Shown: positions 9,121 to 17,156 of the stretch, one piece after another
Layout of the letters: the number at the start of each line of letters is the position of its first letter
How positions within the stretch are numbered: the first letter of the stretch is position 1
Source: Psychroserpens sp.
Lineage (GTDB): Bacteria > Bacteroidota > Bacteroidia > Flavobacteriales > Flavobacteriaceae
Length of the DNA stretch: 64,000 nt
Reading direction: 5' to 3'
Assembly: GCA_017643165.1 (NCBI GenBank)
Contig: JAEPNY010000002.1
Coordinates: 562,979-626,978, forward strand
Position numbers and translations under genes: made by a program
The notes under the pieces: model-generated
Databases searched by the model: none
Told to the model about the DNA's origin: nothing
Seen by the model: only the letters and a program-made list of their open reading frames with translations

Positions 9121-9717
9121 ATGAAACGATTAATAGCCCTTTTCTGTTTTATTAGTGCATTTTCAACATCTGCTCAAGATATAGCACTAAATACTGATAC
9201 CACATTAAATTATTTAGAACGTCATCCTATATATGACTATACTGCGCAATTAACAAGCGTTGATACGATTCCAGGTTATAATACTAAGTCTGACAAGTTA
9301 AAACTATCAGGAACTGTTTATTTATCTGATGGGAAGACACCAGCAAAAGACGTTATTGTTTATATAGAACAAGCTGATGAATTCGGAAATTTTGATTTAA
9401 AGAAGCACAATGACAAACGTTATGTAGAAAATCGTGGATGGGTACTAACGGACGCTAACGGTAATTATACATTCTACACCTATATTCCAGGAGGTGATCG
9501 TCGTTATAAAATGTTACAGCAATTATTTGTGTCGGTAAAGGCGCCTAATAGTTCTGAATATAATATCGAATCATTTTTATTTAATGACGACCCTTTACTT
9601 ACAAAGCAATGTCGCAAAAAGATCAATAAGAAAGGAGATCCGTCAAGAATATTAACTCCAAAGAAAGAAGGTGCACTTTTTGTAGCACAAAAGGATATCA
9701 TACTAGCGCAAGACTAG
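9121..9717 (+). CDS. Exported intradiol-dioxygenase-like beta-sandwich protein, iron ligands apparently missing
   Basis: I start at the ATG at 9121 because it opens a signal peptide (MKRLIALFCFISAFSTSAQ); an ATG at 9088 is possible. Residues about 65-160 follow the intradiol ring-cleavage dioxygenase core: LSGTVYLSDGKTPAKDVIVYIEQ, then NRGWVLTDANGNYTFYTYIPGG and VSVKAPNSSEY. The family usually has Tyr/Tyr/His/His iron ligands with an HIH-type motif just after the YTFxTxxPG strand; here that place reads LQQLFVSV. So this is probably a non-catalytic binding relative, or a member with altered ligands. Its stop overlaps the stop of the convergent M23 gene by 4 bases. Confidence 0.6.
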   Translation: MKRLIALFCFISAFSTSAQDIALNTDTTLNYLERHPIYDYTAQLTSVDTIPGYNTKSDKLKLSGTVYLSDGKTPAKDVIVYIEQADEFGNFDLKKHNDKRYVENRGWVLTDANGNYTFYTYIPGGDRRYKMLQQLFVSVKAPNSSEYNIESFLFNDDPLLTKQCRKKINKKGDPSRILTPKKEGALFVAQKDIILAQD

Positions 9718-10613
9718 TTTTCAATAATAAGACGTTGTCCAATTTTTATCACCGAATTCCTATTTATAGAATTGGTTTTACAAAGTGATGCGACACTAAC
9801 ATTGTTTCGTCGCGATATTCGTGATAAGGTATCACCACGTTTAACCACATAAACTCGTCGTTCTTTTACTAAAGTTTTTAAGGCTTCAGCTTCTGTAAGG
9901 ATTGGTTGTATTTTACTCTGTCTTCTAGAATTATGCGCATAAGGCCTTGTCCATTCTTTAGTGACCCAGATTTCTTCAGCTCGTACTCTGTTGTCTTCAT
10001 TATTAAAATCAAACAAGTATTCTGGATTGATAGAAACACCTTTATAGTTAACAACAAGGTGCAGGTGACTTCCTCTAGCATTTCCACTAGCACCACCTTT
10101 ACCTAGATATTGGCCTTTAATCACAGTGTCATTCTCTTTAACACCATAGCGTGATAAATGCGCATAAACGGTTTCAAGACCATTATAATGTCTAACGATA
10201 ACTGTACGCCCATGACCTGAATTATATCGTGCAAATCGTATCACACCATCAAACATCGCAAAGAGACTATCACCAGTTATTAAATCAATATCTATGCCTT
10301 TGTGTGCGCGTCCCCAGCGCCAGCCATATCTAGACGTTATCACCTTTTCTTTACCAATAGGTGAGGCGTAAGTAGTATCGTCAAAGGTTAATTTTACAGG
10401 AAAGGTAACATCGACGGACTTATAAGGATTATAAACTGTGTGCTCCCAGAACTTTGCTTTAATGTCAGGCAAAGCCACTTCACTTGAAGCTAACGAATCG
10501 ATGGCCACGATGTCATCGAAATCTGAAAAATCATATAATTCTAACTTCGGGCTTTTTTGAGCATGTAAACCAAAAGTCATGAACGAAAAAAAGATGACCA
10601 ATCGAAAGTTCAT
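9714..10613 (-). CDS. M23-family peptidoglycan endopeptidase with C-terminal LysM
   Basis: The ATG at 10613 starts a signal peptide (MNFRLVIFFSFMTFGLHAQ); a TTG at 10637 is less likely. The central domain (about residues 95-205) is a zinc LytM/M23 peptidase: ITSRYGWRWGRAHKGIDID gives the first ligands (H, D) and GNARGSHLHLVV gives the HxH ligand. A LysM domain follows at the C-terminus (YVVKRGDTLSRISRRNNVSV to GQRLIIEN), which binds peptidoglycan. Family members cut peptide cross-links during cell-wall growth or division. It is exported to the periplasm. It is convergent with the preceding gene, and the two stop codons share the palindrome CTAG at 9714-9717. Confidence 0.88.
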   Translation of the reverse strand: MNFRLVIFFSFMTFGLHAQKSPKLELYDFSDFDDIVAIDSLASSEVALPDIKAKFWEHTVYNPYKSVDVTFPVKLTFDDTTYASPIGKEKVITSRYGWRWGRAHKGIDIDLITGDSLFAMFDGVIRFARYNSGHGRTVIVRHYNGLETVYAHLSRYGVKENDTVIKGQYLGKGGASGNARGSHLHLVVNYKGVSINPEYLFDFNNEDNRVRAEEIWVTKEWTRPYAHNSRRQSKIQPILTEAEALKTLVKERRVYVVKRGDTLSRISRRNNVSVASLCKTNSINRNSVIKIGQRLIIEN

Positions 10614-10784
10614 ATTGAAAGTATAGCTAATTTTCAAAGGGCGAAATTAAGTAATATGAACGTAATTTTGTGTTAATGTATTGTTATAGCCTATCGCGAA
10701 ATATAGGCTTCGTATAAATTCATTATTCTTACTACTTCATTGTCAATTAATTAAAAGTGAAAAGGAATTGAAAAAAACATTCAA

Positions 10785-10831
10785 AACCTAACTTTTATCA
10801 TGTTTTATCTGCGTATTAGGAGCTACCTTTA
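10785..10831 (+). promoter_or_regulatory. Promoter of the EF-G-like gene with second-type upstream element
   Basis: AACCTAACTTTTATCATG (10785-10802) is followed 39 nt downstream by a -7-like TACCTTTA (10824-10831). The same pair, 15 of 18 bases identical and with the same spacing, lies in front of the 206-aa repeat protein gene (28001-28047). The TTTTA core sits 31 nt upstream of the -7, as in the CAGGTA-type promoters. Confidence 0.4.
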
Positions 10832-10875
10832 ATGGTATAAAACTCACTGAATCTTTAACAGAAAAACCTTATTAT

Positions 10876-12996
10876 ATGAAAGTATTTGACAATAAACACA
10901 TCAAAAATGTGGCGTTTGTTGGTGCGCATCGCTCTGGCAAAACCACATTATCAGAAACCATGCTTTTTGAGGCTGGACTGATTAATCGATGTGGTTCTGT
11001 AGAGCAAAAAAATACGGTATCTGACTACCATGAATTTGAGCACCAACGCGGTGCTTCTGTTTTTGCTACACCTTTACATACCGAATGGCGCAATTATAAA
11101 ATCAATATTATAGACACACCTGGTCTAGACGATTTTATTGGAGAGATAATGTCTTCTATACGCGTTGCTGATACCATTGTAACTGTAATTAATGCCAAAC
11201 ATGGTGCAGACATTGGAACAGAAATTATCTGGAATTATGTCGATAAATACCACAAACCAACGTTGTTTGTAATTAACAAAATTGACAGTGAAAAAGCCAA
11301 CTATGAAATGAGTGTCAATAGCTTAAAAGAACTAGTTGGTAACAATGCGGTATTGATTCAATATCCAAAAATTATTGATGGCGCACAATGCATTATTGAT
11401 GTCCTTAAAATGAAATGTTACAAGTTTGGTCCAAATGGCAGCAAACCTGAAAAACTACCAATTCCGCAAGATGAAATGGAATATGCAGATTATCTTCACA
11501 ATGAATTGGTCGAAAAGGCAGCTGAGAATGATGAGGAACTCATGGAACTCTATTTTGATAAAGGCACTCTTAATGAAGATGAGCTTAGACAAGGTATCAA
11601 ATTAGGCATGCTAAATCATGATATCTTTCCAGTTTTCTGCGTTTCTGCACTAAAAGATATGGGAACTGGTCGACTTATGGGATTTATTGATAATGTGGCT
11701 CCAGCTGCATCCGATCTAAAACCAGAACAGACCATAGAAGGAGAATTGGTAAAACCGGAGTTAGATGCCGAAACGAGTCTGTTTATTTTCAAAACAATTT
11801 ACCAGCCAAATTTAGGACAGCTTACTTTCTTTAAAGTCATGTCTGGAGAAGTTCGTGTTAATGATAAATTGTTTAATACCAGAACTGGTGAAGCTGAAAC
11901 TTTAAACCAGCTCTACATCATGGATGGAAAACAAAAGCACAGTGTTCAAAAATTAACATTAGGTGACATTGGTGCCACTACAAAACTTAAGTATACTGAT
12001 ACTAATGATACACTTGCATCGAAACCCGAAGCAGGAACTATTAAACCAATTAAATTCCCACAGCCTAGATTAATTAAATCGGTTACTGCGGAATCCACAA
12101 CTGAAGAAGAAAAGTTAAGTGAAGCATTGAAACGAATTCATAGTCAAGATCTGACGGTTGATTTAAGTTATAACAATGAAACCAAGCAGACTTTAGTTGG
12201 GACGCAAGGCGAATTGCATTTAGCGACATTAACTTGGCTCTTAGAGAATGTCTATGATGTCGTTCCTAAGTTTGACAACCCAAAAATTTCATATCGAGAA
12301 ACAATCCAGCGCAGTGCTACGGCGAATTACAGACATAAAAAACAGAGTGGTGGCTCTGGTCAATTTGGACAGGTACACTTAAAGATAGAACCTTATTTTG
12401 AAGGAATGCCAGAACCAGAAGGATTCTCACTTCGAGGTAAAGAAGTTGTTGACTTACCATGGGAAGGCAAATTGGTTTTCTATAATTGTATTGTTGGTGG
12501 TGTAATTGATCAACGTTATTTACCGTCAATTATGAAAGGTATTTTAGAAGTAATGGAATCTGGACCACTAACACAATCCTTCATCAGAGATGTACGTGTG
12601 ATGGTATACGACGGAAAAATGCACTCCGTTGATTCTAATGATATTTCATTTAAGATTGCGGGAGCACATGCATTTAAGGAAGCCTTTTTAAATGCAAATC
12701 CTAAATTACTTGAGCCAACAGAACGGATGACGCTTAGAATTCCTGAGGCAATGGTTGGTAGTGTAATGACTGAATTACAAAGTCGTCGTGCGATCATACA
12801 AGGTATCGAGACAGAAGCGCATTATCAAATATTGAAGTGTACTATACCAAGTGCAGCACTTACTGATTTCTCGACACAATTGCGTTCGCTAACACAAGGA
12901 CGCGCAACCTATAGCACAGCATTTGAAGGCTATGCTGCCGTTCCATCACATATACAAAAACAATTAATAAAAAATCAAGAAGTATTAACCGTATAA
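10876..12996 (+). CDS. EF-G-like translational GTPase paralogue
   Basis: At 706 residues the length matches EF-G. The G domain has a P-loop GAHRSGKT (residues 16-23), switch region RGASV (58-62, canonical RGITI), DTPGL (80-84) and NKID (134-137); domains II-V follow to the end. The canonical DTPGH histidine, which helps GTP hydrolysis in EF-G and EF-Tu, is Leu84 here. That resembles the divergent EF-G-like/EF-G2 group (often DTPGY) rather than the housekeeping fusA. It probably acts on ribosomes or as a slow GTPase under stress; the real role is unknown. A small coiled-coil gene follows 12 nt downstream and ends at a strong terminator, so the two form a bicistron. Confidence 0.85.
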   Translation: MKVFDNKHIKNVAFVGAHRSGKTTLSETMLFEAGLINRCGSVEQKNTVSDYHEFEHQRGASVFATPLHTEWRNYKINIIDTPGLDDFIGEIMSSIRVADTIVTVINAKHGADIGTEIIWNYVDKYHKPTLFVINKIDSEKANYEMSVNSLKELVGNNAVLIQYPKIIDGAQCIIDVLKMKCYKFGPNGSKPEKLPIPQDEMEYADYLHNELVEKAAENDEELMELYFDKGTLNEDELRQGIKLGMLNHDIFPVFCVSALKDMGTGRLMGFIDNVAPAASDLKPEQTIEGELVKPELDAETSLFIFKTIYQPNLGQLTFFKVMSGEVRVNDKLFNTRTGEAETLNQLYIMDGKQKHSVQKLTLGDIGATTKLKYTDTNDTLASKPEAGTIKPIKFPQPRLIKSVTAESTTEEEKLSEALKRIHSQDLTVDLSYNNETKQTLVGTQGELHLATLTWLLENVYDVVPKFDNPKISYRETIQRSATANYRHKKQSGGSGQFGQVHLKIEPYFEGMPEPEGFSLRGKEVVDLPWEGKLVFYNCIVGGVIDQRYLPSIMKGILEVMESGPLTQSFIRDVRVMVYDGKMHSVDSNDISFKIAGAHAFKEAFLNANPKLLEPTERMTLRIPEAMVGSVMTELQSRRAIIQGIETEAHYQILKCTIPSAALTDFSTQLRSLTQGRATYSTAFEGYAAVPSHIQKQLIKNQEVLTV

Positions 12997-13008
12997 AACT
13001 AAAATAAA

Positions 13009-13389
13009 ATGCATGCAAAATTAAAATATCTAAGCGACTTAAGATTTAATATTGAAACTTGGAAACGTGAATTACAGTTTCATTTCAATGAGATGGATAC
13101 TTTCGAGGAAAAGTTAGAAGAAGTAGCCAAACATGAAACAGATCCAGTGGCACTTGTAAAACTGGAAGTTTTTCAAAACAGGATTATGATAGAAAAGGAT
13201 GCGATTTCTAAATTAAAGCATCGTTGCCGTAATAAATTAGCTAATTTGTTGAATCCAGAAATCAATGAAAACATTACTGGTAAGTTTCAGAATGAACAGC
13301 ACACTTTAAAAGAAGATATGCGTACTTATATCAAATTACATTATGACCTAAAAGAGGAAATGATGGACTATTTTTTAGAAGTACTCTAG
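13009..13389 (+). CDS. Small coiled-coil protein co-transcribed with the EF-G-like gene
   Basis: These 126 residues are almost entirely charged alpha helix (for example FHFNEMDTFEEKLEEVAKHE and MIEKDAISKLKHRCRNKLAN) with no signal peptide. I recognise no family. It begins 12 nt after the EF-G-like stop, and the shared terminator at 13421-13452 ends the unit, so the two products may work together in the cytoplasm. The pairing is inference from position only. Confidence 0.65.
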   Translation: MHAKLKYLSDLRFNIETWKRELQFHFNEMDTFEEKLEEVAKHETDPVALVKLEVFQNRIMIEKDAISKLKHRCRNKLANLLNPEINENITGKFQNEQHTLKEDMRTYIKLHYDLKEEMMDYFLEVL

Positions 13390-13420
13390 CTTAACTAGCA
13401 ACTAACTAACTAATTCAATT

Positions 13421-13452
13421 AAAACCACAGGTTGAGGGACCTGTGGTTTTTT
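13421..13452 (+). terminator. Strong rho-independent terminator after the EF-G-like bicistron
   Basis: AAAACCACAGG (13421-13431) and CCTGTGGTTTT (13440-13450) form a perfect 11-bp stem around an 8-nt loop, followed by T residues. Confidence 0.9.
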
Positions 13453-13481
13453 CGTTTCATAATAATACCCAATTTAAAAAG

Positions 13482-13527
13482 CAGGTATTTTCACGCTTAG
13501 CATTCCCGTCTATTCCTAATAAATTTG
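13482..13527 (+). promoter_or_regulatory. Site A: CAGGTA-type activator box and -7 of the tyrosinase operon
   Basis: The box CAGGTATTTTCACGCT (13482-13497) lies exactly 38 nt upstream (first base to first base) of TAAATTTG (13520-13527), which fits TAnnTTTG. An AATTTAAAAA tract (13471-13480) precedes the box, as at site B. The box centre would be near -42, typical of a class II activator. A TTG start at 13525 would fall inside the -7, which supports the ATG at 13579. Confidence 0.6.
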
Positions 13528-13578
13528 AGTAATCTCCAAATTAGAGTAAATAAAATTCTTCTAAAACCAACTAATAAT

Positions 13579-15090
13579 ATGAGTATTCAAAATGCAAAAC
13601 CAACATGGTATGGTGGAATTAGAGATCTATTCACACCAAAAGATATTGCGCACATGGCGCCACACGGTATTCATTTAAATGATTATGATGCTGTAAAAGA
13701 ACGAGCACCAGATATCTATGGACAGGTAGCATCACAAAATATGCCTCCAGGTAATCCCTGGAATGCTGATCAGGCTGATTTATTTTTACAATGGATGAAG
13801 GATGATTATCCAAAAGGAAATCCGCCAGAACAAGCTGAATTTGCTAGTTTAAAAGTAGCGCAGACACTAGCATCTAGGACAAGAAAAGATGTTAGGAGCT
13901 TATCTTCATCTGAAATTACTACGCTCAAAAAAGCCTTTCAAGGATTAATGGACCTTGACACTAACGACCCAAATAGTTATTTTAAAATGGCTGGCTATCA
14001 TGGTCTACCAGAAGCCTATTGTATGCATCACATACCACCTTATAATCCGTGGCATCGTGCCTATTTACTTGCTTTTGAGAATGCATTAAGATCTGTGAAA
14101 GGTTGTGAAGATGTTACGTTGCCTTATTGGGATATTTATTCCGATTTTCCAGACATATTCAATCAAAAACCATTTGATGCCTACACCTTACCAGTCACCT
14201 TGAGTAGTACGTACCCTAAAGGCTATAAAACACAGCGCTATAGTGAAGCTGATATTGCCAGTAATTTAAAAACTTATGATGTTATCACTGATTTTAAACG
14301 TGCAGCAGGTGAAAAAGATTGGGAAGATTATCACGGCGGAAGGGCGTTTGACAATAGTACTAATGACACCTCGATTTCAGCACATGATGGAGGACATGTC
14401 TCAATAGGACCAACAATGGGCGTCCAAGAAGTTGCTGCTTTTGATCCAATATTTTGGTTCTATCATTGTAACATAGATCGTATGCTTTGGGAGTGGCAAA
14501 AGAAAATGAAAGCAACAGATATTAATGGTTTATTATCTACTGTGACTTCCCAAATGAGTAGAAATTACTTTACAATTTCAGCATTAGAAAAACTACCGCC
14601 ATTTACAGATAATACACCATTTTTAACGACGGTTAAAATTATCAATTCTGCTGACACCTTAGATGTCGATTATGCTGCACCAGAGGATGATAATACTAAA
14701 CAATTCGCTATGACAGCATTTAACACCAAACAACGCGGCTCTGTAGAAGCTTCCGAAAAATTTCATGTCAATACAGATATGGTTAATGTTAGAGTAAAAG
14801 GCGTTAATCGAATTAAAATACCAGGGAGTTTTAATGTACATCTTTTAAAGGATGGAAAAAAAATAGCCTCTAAAGCGTTCTTTCAACCATCTGAAGTTGA
14901 AAAATGTCCGAATTGTGTTGAAAACCCTATTGTAAATTTTGACTTCAAGTTACCACTAGACGACGTTAAGACGGGTAAACTGGAGACTTGGATTGAACCG
15001 TTGGACCATGAGCCGTTCGGTGATAGATTTCCGCATAAACTTATGGATAAACCAACTATAAATGTTCGCTTATTACTTAGAAATGAATAA
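13579..15090 (+). CDS. Tyrosinase-family type 3 copper oxidase
   Basis: Counting from the ATG at 13579 (503 residues), both copper sites of the tyrosinase/polyphenol oxidase family are complete. Site A: H141 (AGYHG), H150/H151 (CMHHIPP) and H159 (NPWHRAYLLAFENAL). Site B: H269 and H273 (AHDGGH) and H296 (FDPIFWFYHCNIDRM). A Cys two residues before the second ligand could form the Cys-His thioether known in plant enzymes. A C-terminal beta domain (about 365-503) resembles the shielding domain of polyphenol oxidases. The family oxidises phenols or catechols. No signal peptide is seen, although the next gene makes a haem lipoprotein. It heads a three-gene operon under site A. Confidence 0.9.
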   Translation: MSIQNAKPTWYGGIRDLFTPKDIAHMAPHGIHLNDYDAVKERAPDIYGQVASQNMPPGNPWNADQADLFLQWMKDDYPKGNPPEQAEFASLKVAQTLASRTRKDVRSLSSSEITTLKKAFQGLMDLDTNDPNSYFKMAGYHGLPEAYCMHHIPPYNPWHRAYLLAFENALRSVKGCEDVTLPYWDIYSDFPDIFNQKPFDAYTLPVTLSSTYPKGYKTQRYSEADIASNLKTYDVITDFKRAAGEKDWEDYHGGRAFDNSTNDTSISAHDGGHVSIGPTMGVQEVAAFDPIFWFYHCNIDRMLWEWQKKMKATDINGLLSTVTSQMSRNYFTISALEKLPPFTDNTPFLTTVKIINSADTLDVDYAAPEDDNTKQFAMTAFNTKQRGSVEASEKFHVNTDMVNVRVKGVNRIKIPGSFNVHLLKDGKKIASKAFFQPSEVEKCPNCVENPIVNFDFKLPLDDVKTGKLETWIEPLDHEPFGDRFPHKLMDKPTINVRLLLRNE

Positions 15091-15132
15091 GTCATTTTGA
15101 AGTAATTATAACATTAATAATTCTCAGAGATC

Positions 15133-16719
15133 ATGAAATACTTAAACAAAGACTTGAAACTAAAAAAGCATATTGTTGTATTAATATTATTAATGACATT
15201 CGCTTTAAGTTGTAACACCAATAATAAAACTCAAGATTATGTCGCAATTGAAGCTCCTGTCTTGTTTTCTCCAAATATTCCTGTAGATGTTGATCCTGAA
15301 CTGCAAAAGATTCTAAAGGACGCTGGAGATATTTATCAGTTAAATGAAGTTTTCAATTTATATAGCTGGCAGGCTTTAGTCGCAATAAATTGGCCATTAG
15401 ATTCAATCGGAAATCCGCAGCCTAGTTTTACCGATGTAGGAGATCCAACTTGGAATACGTGGAAAGAGGCTTTTCAAGTCTATCGGAAAGATGGTAAAAC
15501 ACCAGCGGGTTGGGATAGTCCAAGATCTGCGACAGGACTGGGACTTGATGCATCGGTAATAGCAGATAACGATTCTAGAATTGTTTTATCAAGTACATCA
15601 GCTACAAATATGACCAACATTAATATAGCGGATGAAACAGATCAAGCCTTTGCTGGTGAGTTATTCGATCAAAATGGAAATGTCGTGGTTTATGAGGTGC
15701 TCATGAATAAAGCTGAATTCGATTATGTTGTTACAAATAAGTTATATAATATCAACGGTCAGCTTGCATTTACGCAATCCAATGTTAACGCAGACTTTCC
15801 TAAAGGAGATTACAGTTCAAATACAGTTGGTGCCACGGAAATAAAATTTGCTTGGAAGATATTGACCGATTCAGATATTGAAGATCGTTACTATACGGAT
15901 CAGGGTTATATCATTGATGAGTCGACTGGTGATTTAGAACAAGTTGATCTTGGATTAATTGGTATGCACATTAGTCAAAAGACCCCAACCGGAAAACAAT
16001 GGGTTTGGTCTACATTTGAACATATAGATAATCTCGATCAAAACACTACTGAGATTAATGGAAAGACTGTTGTCATTCATCCTACACTTACGGATCCAAA
16101 TTGCGAAATATGTCCTGTAAATGTTGATGCCACAGCTAAGAATTCAACATATACATTCAATAAAGGGACACATGGCGATTATTGGTTAATCTCTGGAGAC
16201 GATTCGAAGTATTTCGCAAATAGTTCGGTAATGAAAACCCAATCAAAACGTATGATTGATATTCCTGTTCGTGTAGAAAATATCAATTCGAAAATGCAAG
16301 ATTACTTCAAAAGCATAGGAAGTGTATGGCAATATTATCAGCTTATAGATACGCAATACCCATTAGATCAAAATGCGCCACCAGCTATATCAACGGCTAC
16401 AGAATATCATCTTCCCGAAAGTGTGGTTAATAAACCAGGAGGAAACCCAAATATGATTTTTTTAACGAATATCTCTATGGAAACATTTTTCCAAAAAGGA
16501 AATCAGATCGCTGGACTGATGGAAAATTCACAATCGGATATTACCATATTTGGAACAGAAAGTTGCATGGGATGTCATTCAAGTGCATATATGAATATAG
16601 GATATGATGTGTCTAAAGATTCATTAATTCAGGGTAATCAATTATCTGGTGATTTCAGTTGGTTACTTAAAAAAGCGTCCTGGGAACAAGGCAAACCTAA
16701 ATCGGCCAATAATCCATAA
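15133..16719 (+). CDS. Haem-motif (CxxCH) lipoprotein of the tyrosinase operon
   Basis: The 528 residues start with a lipoprotein signal (lipobox FALSC, Cys27). The body has conserved-looking blocks (LNEVFNLYSWQALVAINWP, KQWVWSTFEHIDN) and a single c-type haem motif near the C-terminus (ESCMGCHSSA, Cys478, Cys481, His482). A second Cys pair (NCEIC) lacks a following His. I read it as a membrane-anchored periplasmic or outer-membrane c-type cytochrome-like protein; no exact family name is claimed. It begins 42 nt after the tyrosinase, and the next gene follows after 5 nt. In this context it could accept electrons or act together with the copper oxidase; that is inference. Confidence 0.75.
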   Translation: MKYLNKDLKLKKHIVVLILLMTFALSCNTNNKTQDYVAIEAPVLFSPNIPVDVDPELQKILKDAGDIYQLNEVFNLYSWQALVAINWPLDSIGNPQPSFTDVGDPTWNTWKEAFQVYRKDGKTPAGWDSPRSATGLGLDASVIADNDSRIVLSSTSATNMTNINIADETDQAFAGELFDQNGNVVVYEVLMNKAEFDYVVTNKLYNINGQLAFTQSNVNADFPKGDYSSNTVGATEIKFAWKILTDSDIEDRYYTDQGYIIDESTGDLEQVDLGLIGMHISQKTPTGKQWVWSTFEHIDNLDQNTTEINGKTVVIHPTLTDPNCEICPVNVDATAKNSTYTFNKGTHGDYWLISGDDSKYFANSSVMKTQSKRMIDIPVRVENINSKMQDYFKSIGSVWQYYQLIDTQYPLDQNAPPAISTATEYHLPESVVNKPGGNPNMIFLTNISMETFFQKGNQIAGLMENSQSDITIFGTESCMGCHSSAYMNIGYDVSKDSLIQGNQLSGDFSWLLKKASWEQGKPKSANNP

Positions 16720-16724
16720 TAATC

Positions 16725-17156
16725 ATGAACAAGAAGCAAACGTCTTCCTGCAATTGCAATACATCGTCTAAACCTAACAAAAGGATTAAAAATGGTGCGC
16801 GATTAAGCATTCTGAACATGATCACAGGTATTGTATTGTTCCTGTTTCCTAAATGTCCTATTTGCTGGGCAGCTTATGCATCCATGTTCAGTATTTTTGG
16901 ATTGGAGAAAATTGGTTATCAGGCAGAATGGAAATATATTCTTCTTGCGGTATTATTAATAGGGAGCTTTCTATTTTTAAGGAAACATTTTCTTAAAAAA
17001 TCTTGGCTCAATATAATGATCTACTTGACCGCAATGGTCATACTGTTGACCGCGTATCTTTTGAATATTACACAAACCTGGTGGTTAATTCCGGTTGGAT
17101 TGTTAATAGCAATAAGTAACTTATCAATAGAGCGCTATTTTAAAATAAGTATGTAA
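16725..17156 (+). CDS. Small membrane protein with CxC and CPxC motifs (MerC-like), possible metal handling
   Basis: The 143 residues have a short cytoplasmic-looking head with Cys9-x-Cys11, then about four membrane segments. The first carries FPKCPICWAAY (Cys44, Cys47). Paired Cys in a first membrane helix is the pattern of MerC-type metal transport proteins. As the third gene of the tyrosinase operon (5-nt spacing), a role in copper supply to the oxidase is plausible but unproven; thiol-disulfide chemistry for the haem motif is another option. Its TAA stop abuts the stop of the convergent permease gene. Confidence 0.7.
   Translation: MNKKQTSSCNCNTSSKPNKRIKNGARLSILNMITGIVLFLFPKCPICWAAYASMFSIFGLEKIGYQAEWKYILLAVLLIGSFLFLRKHFLKKSWLNIMIYLTAMVILLTAYLLNITQTWWLIPVGLLIAISNLSIERYFKISM

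Noticed and set aside
13525..13578. TTG start 18 codons upstream of the tyrosinase ATG
   Set aside because: The TTG lies inside the TAAATTTG promoter element, so it would not be transcribed.
16823..16840. CAGGTATTGTATTG in the third tyrosinase-operon gene
   Set aside because: It is inside coding sequence with no -7 at the right distance.
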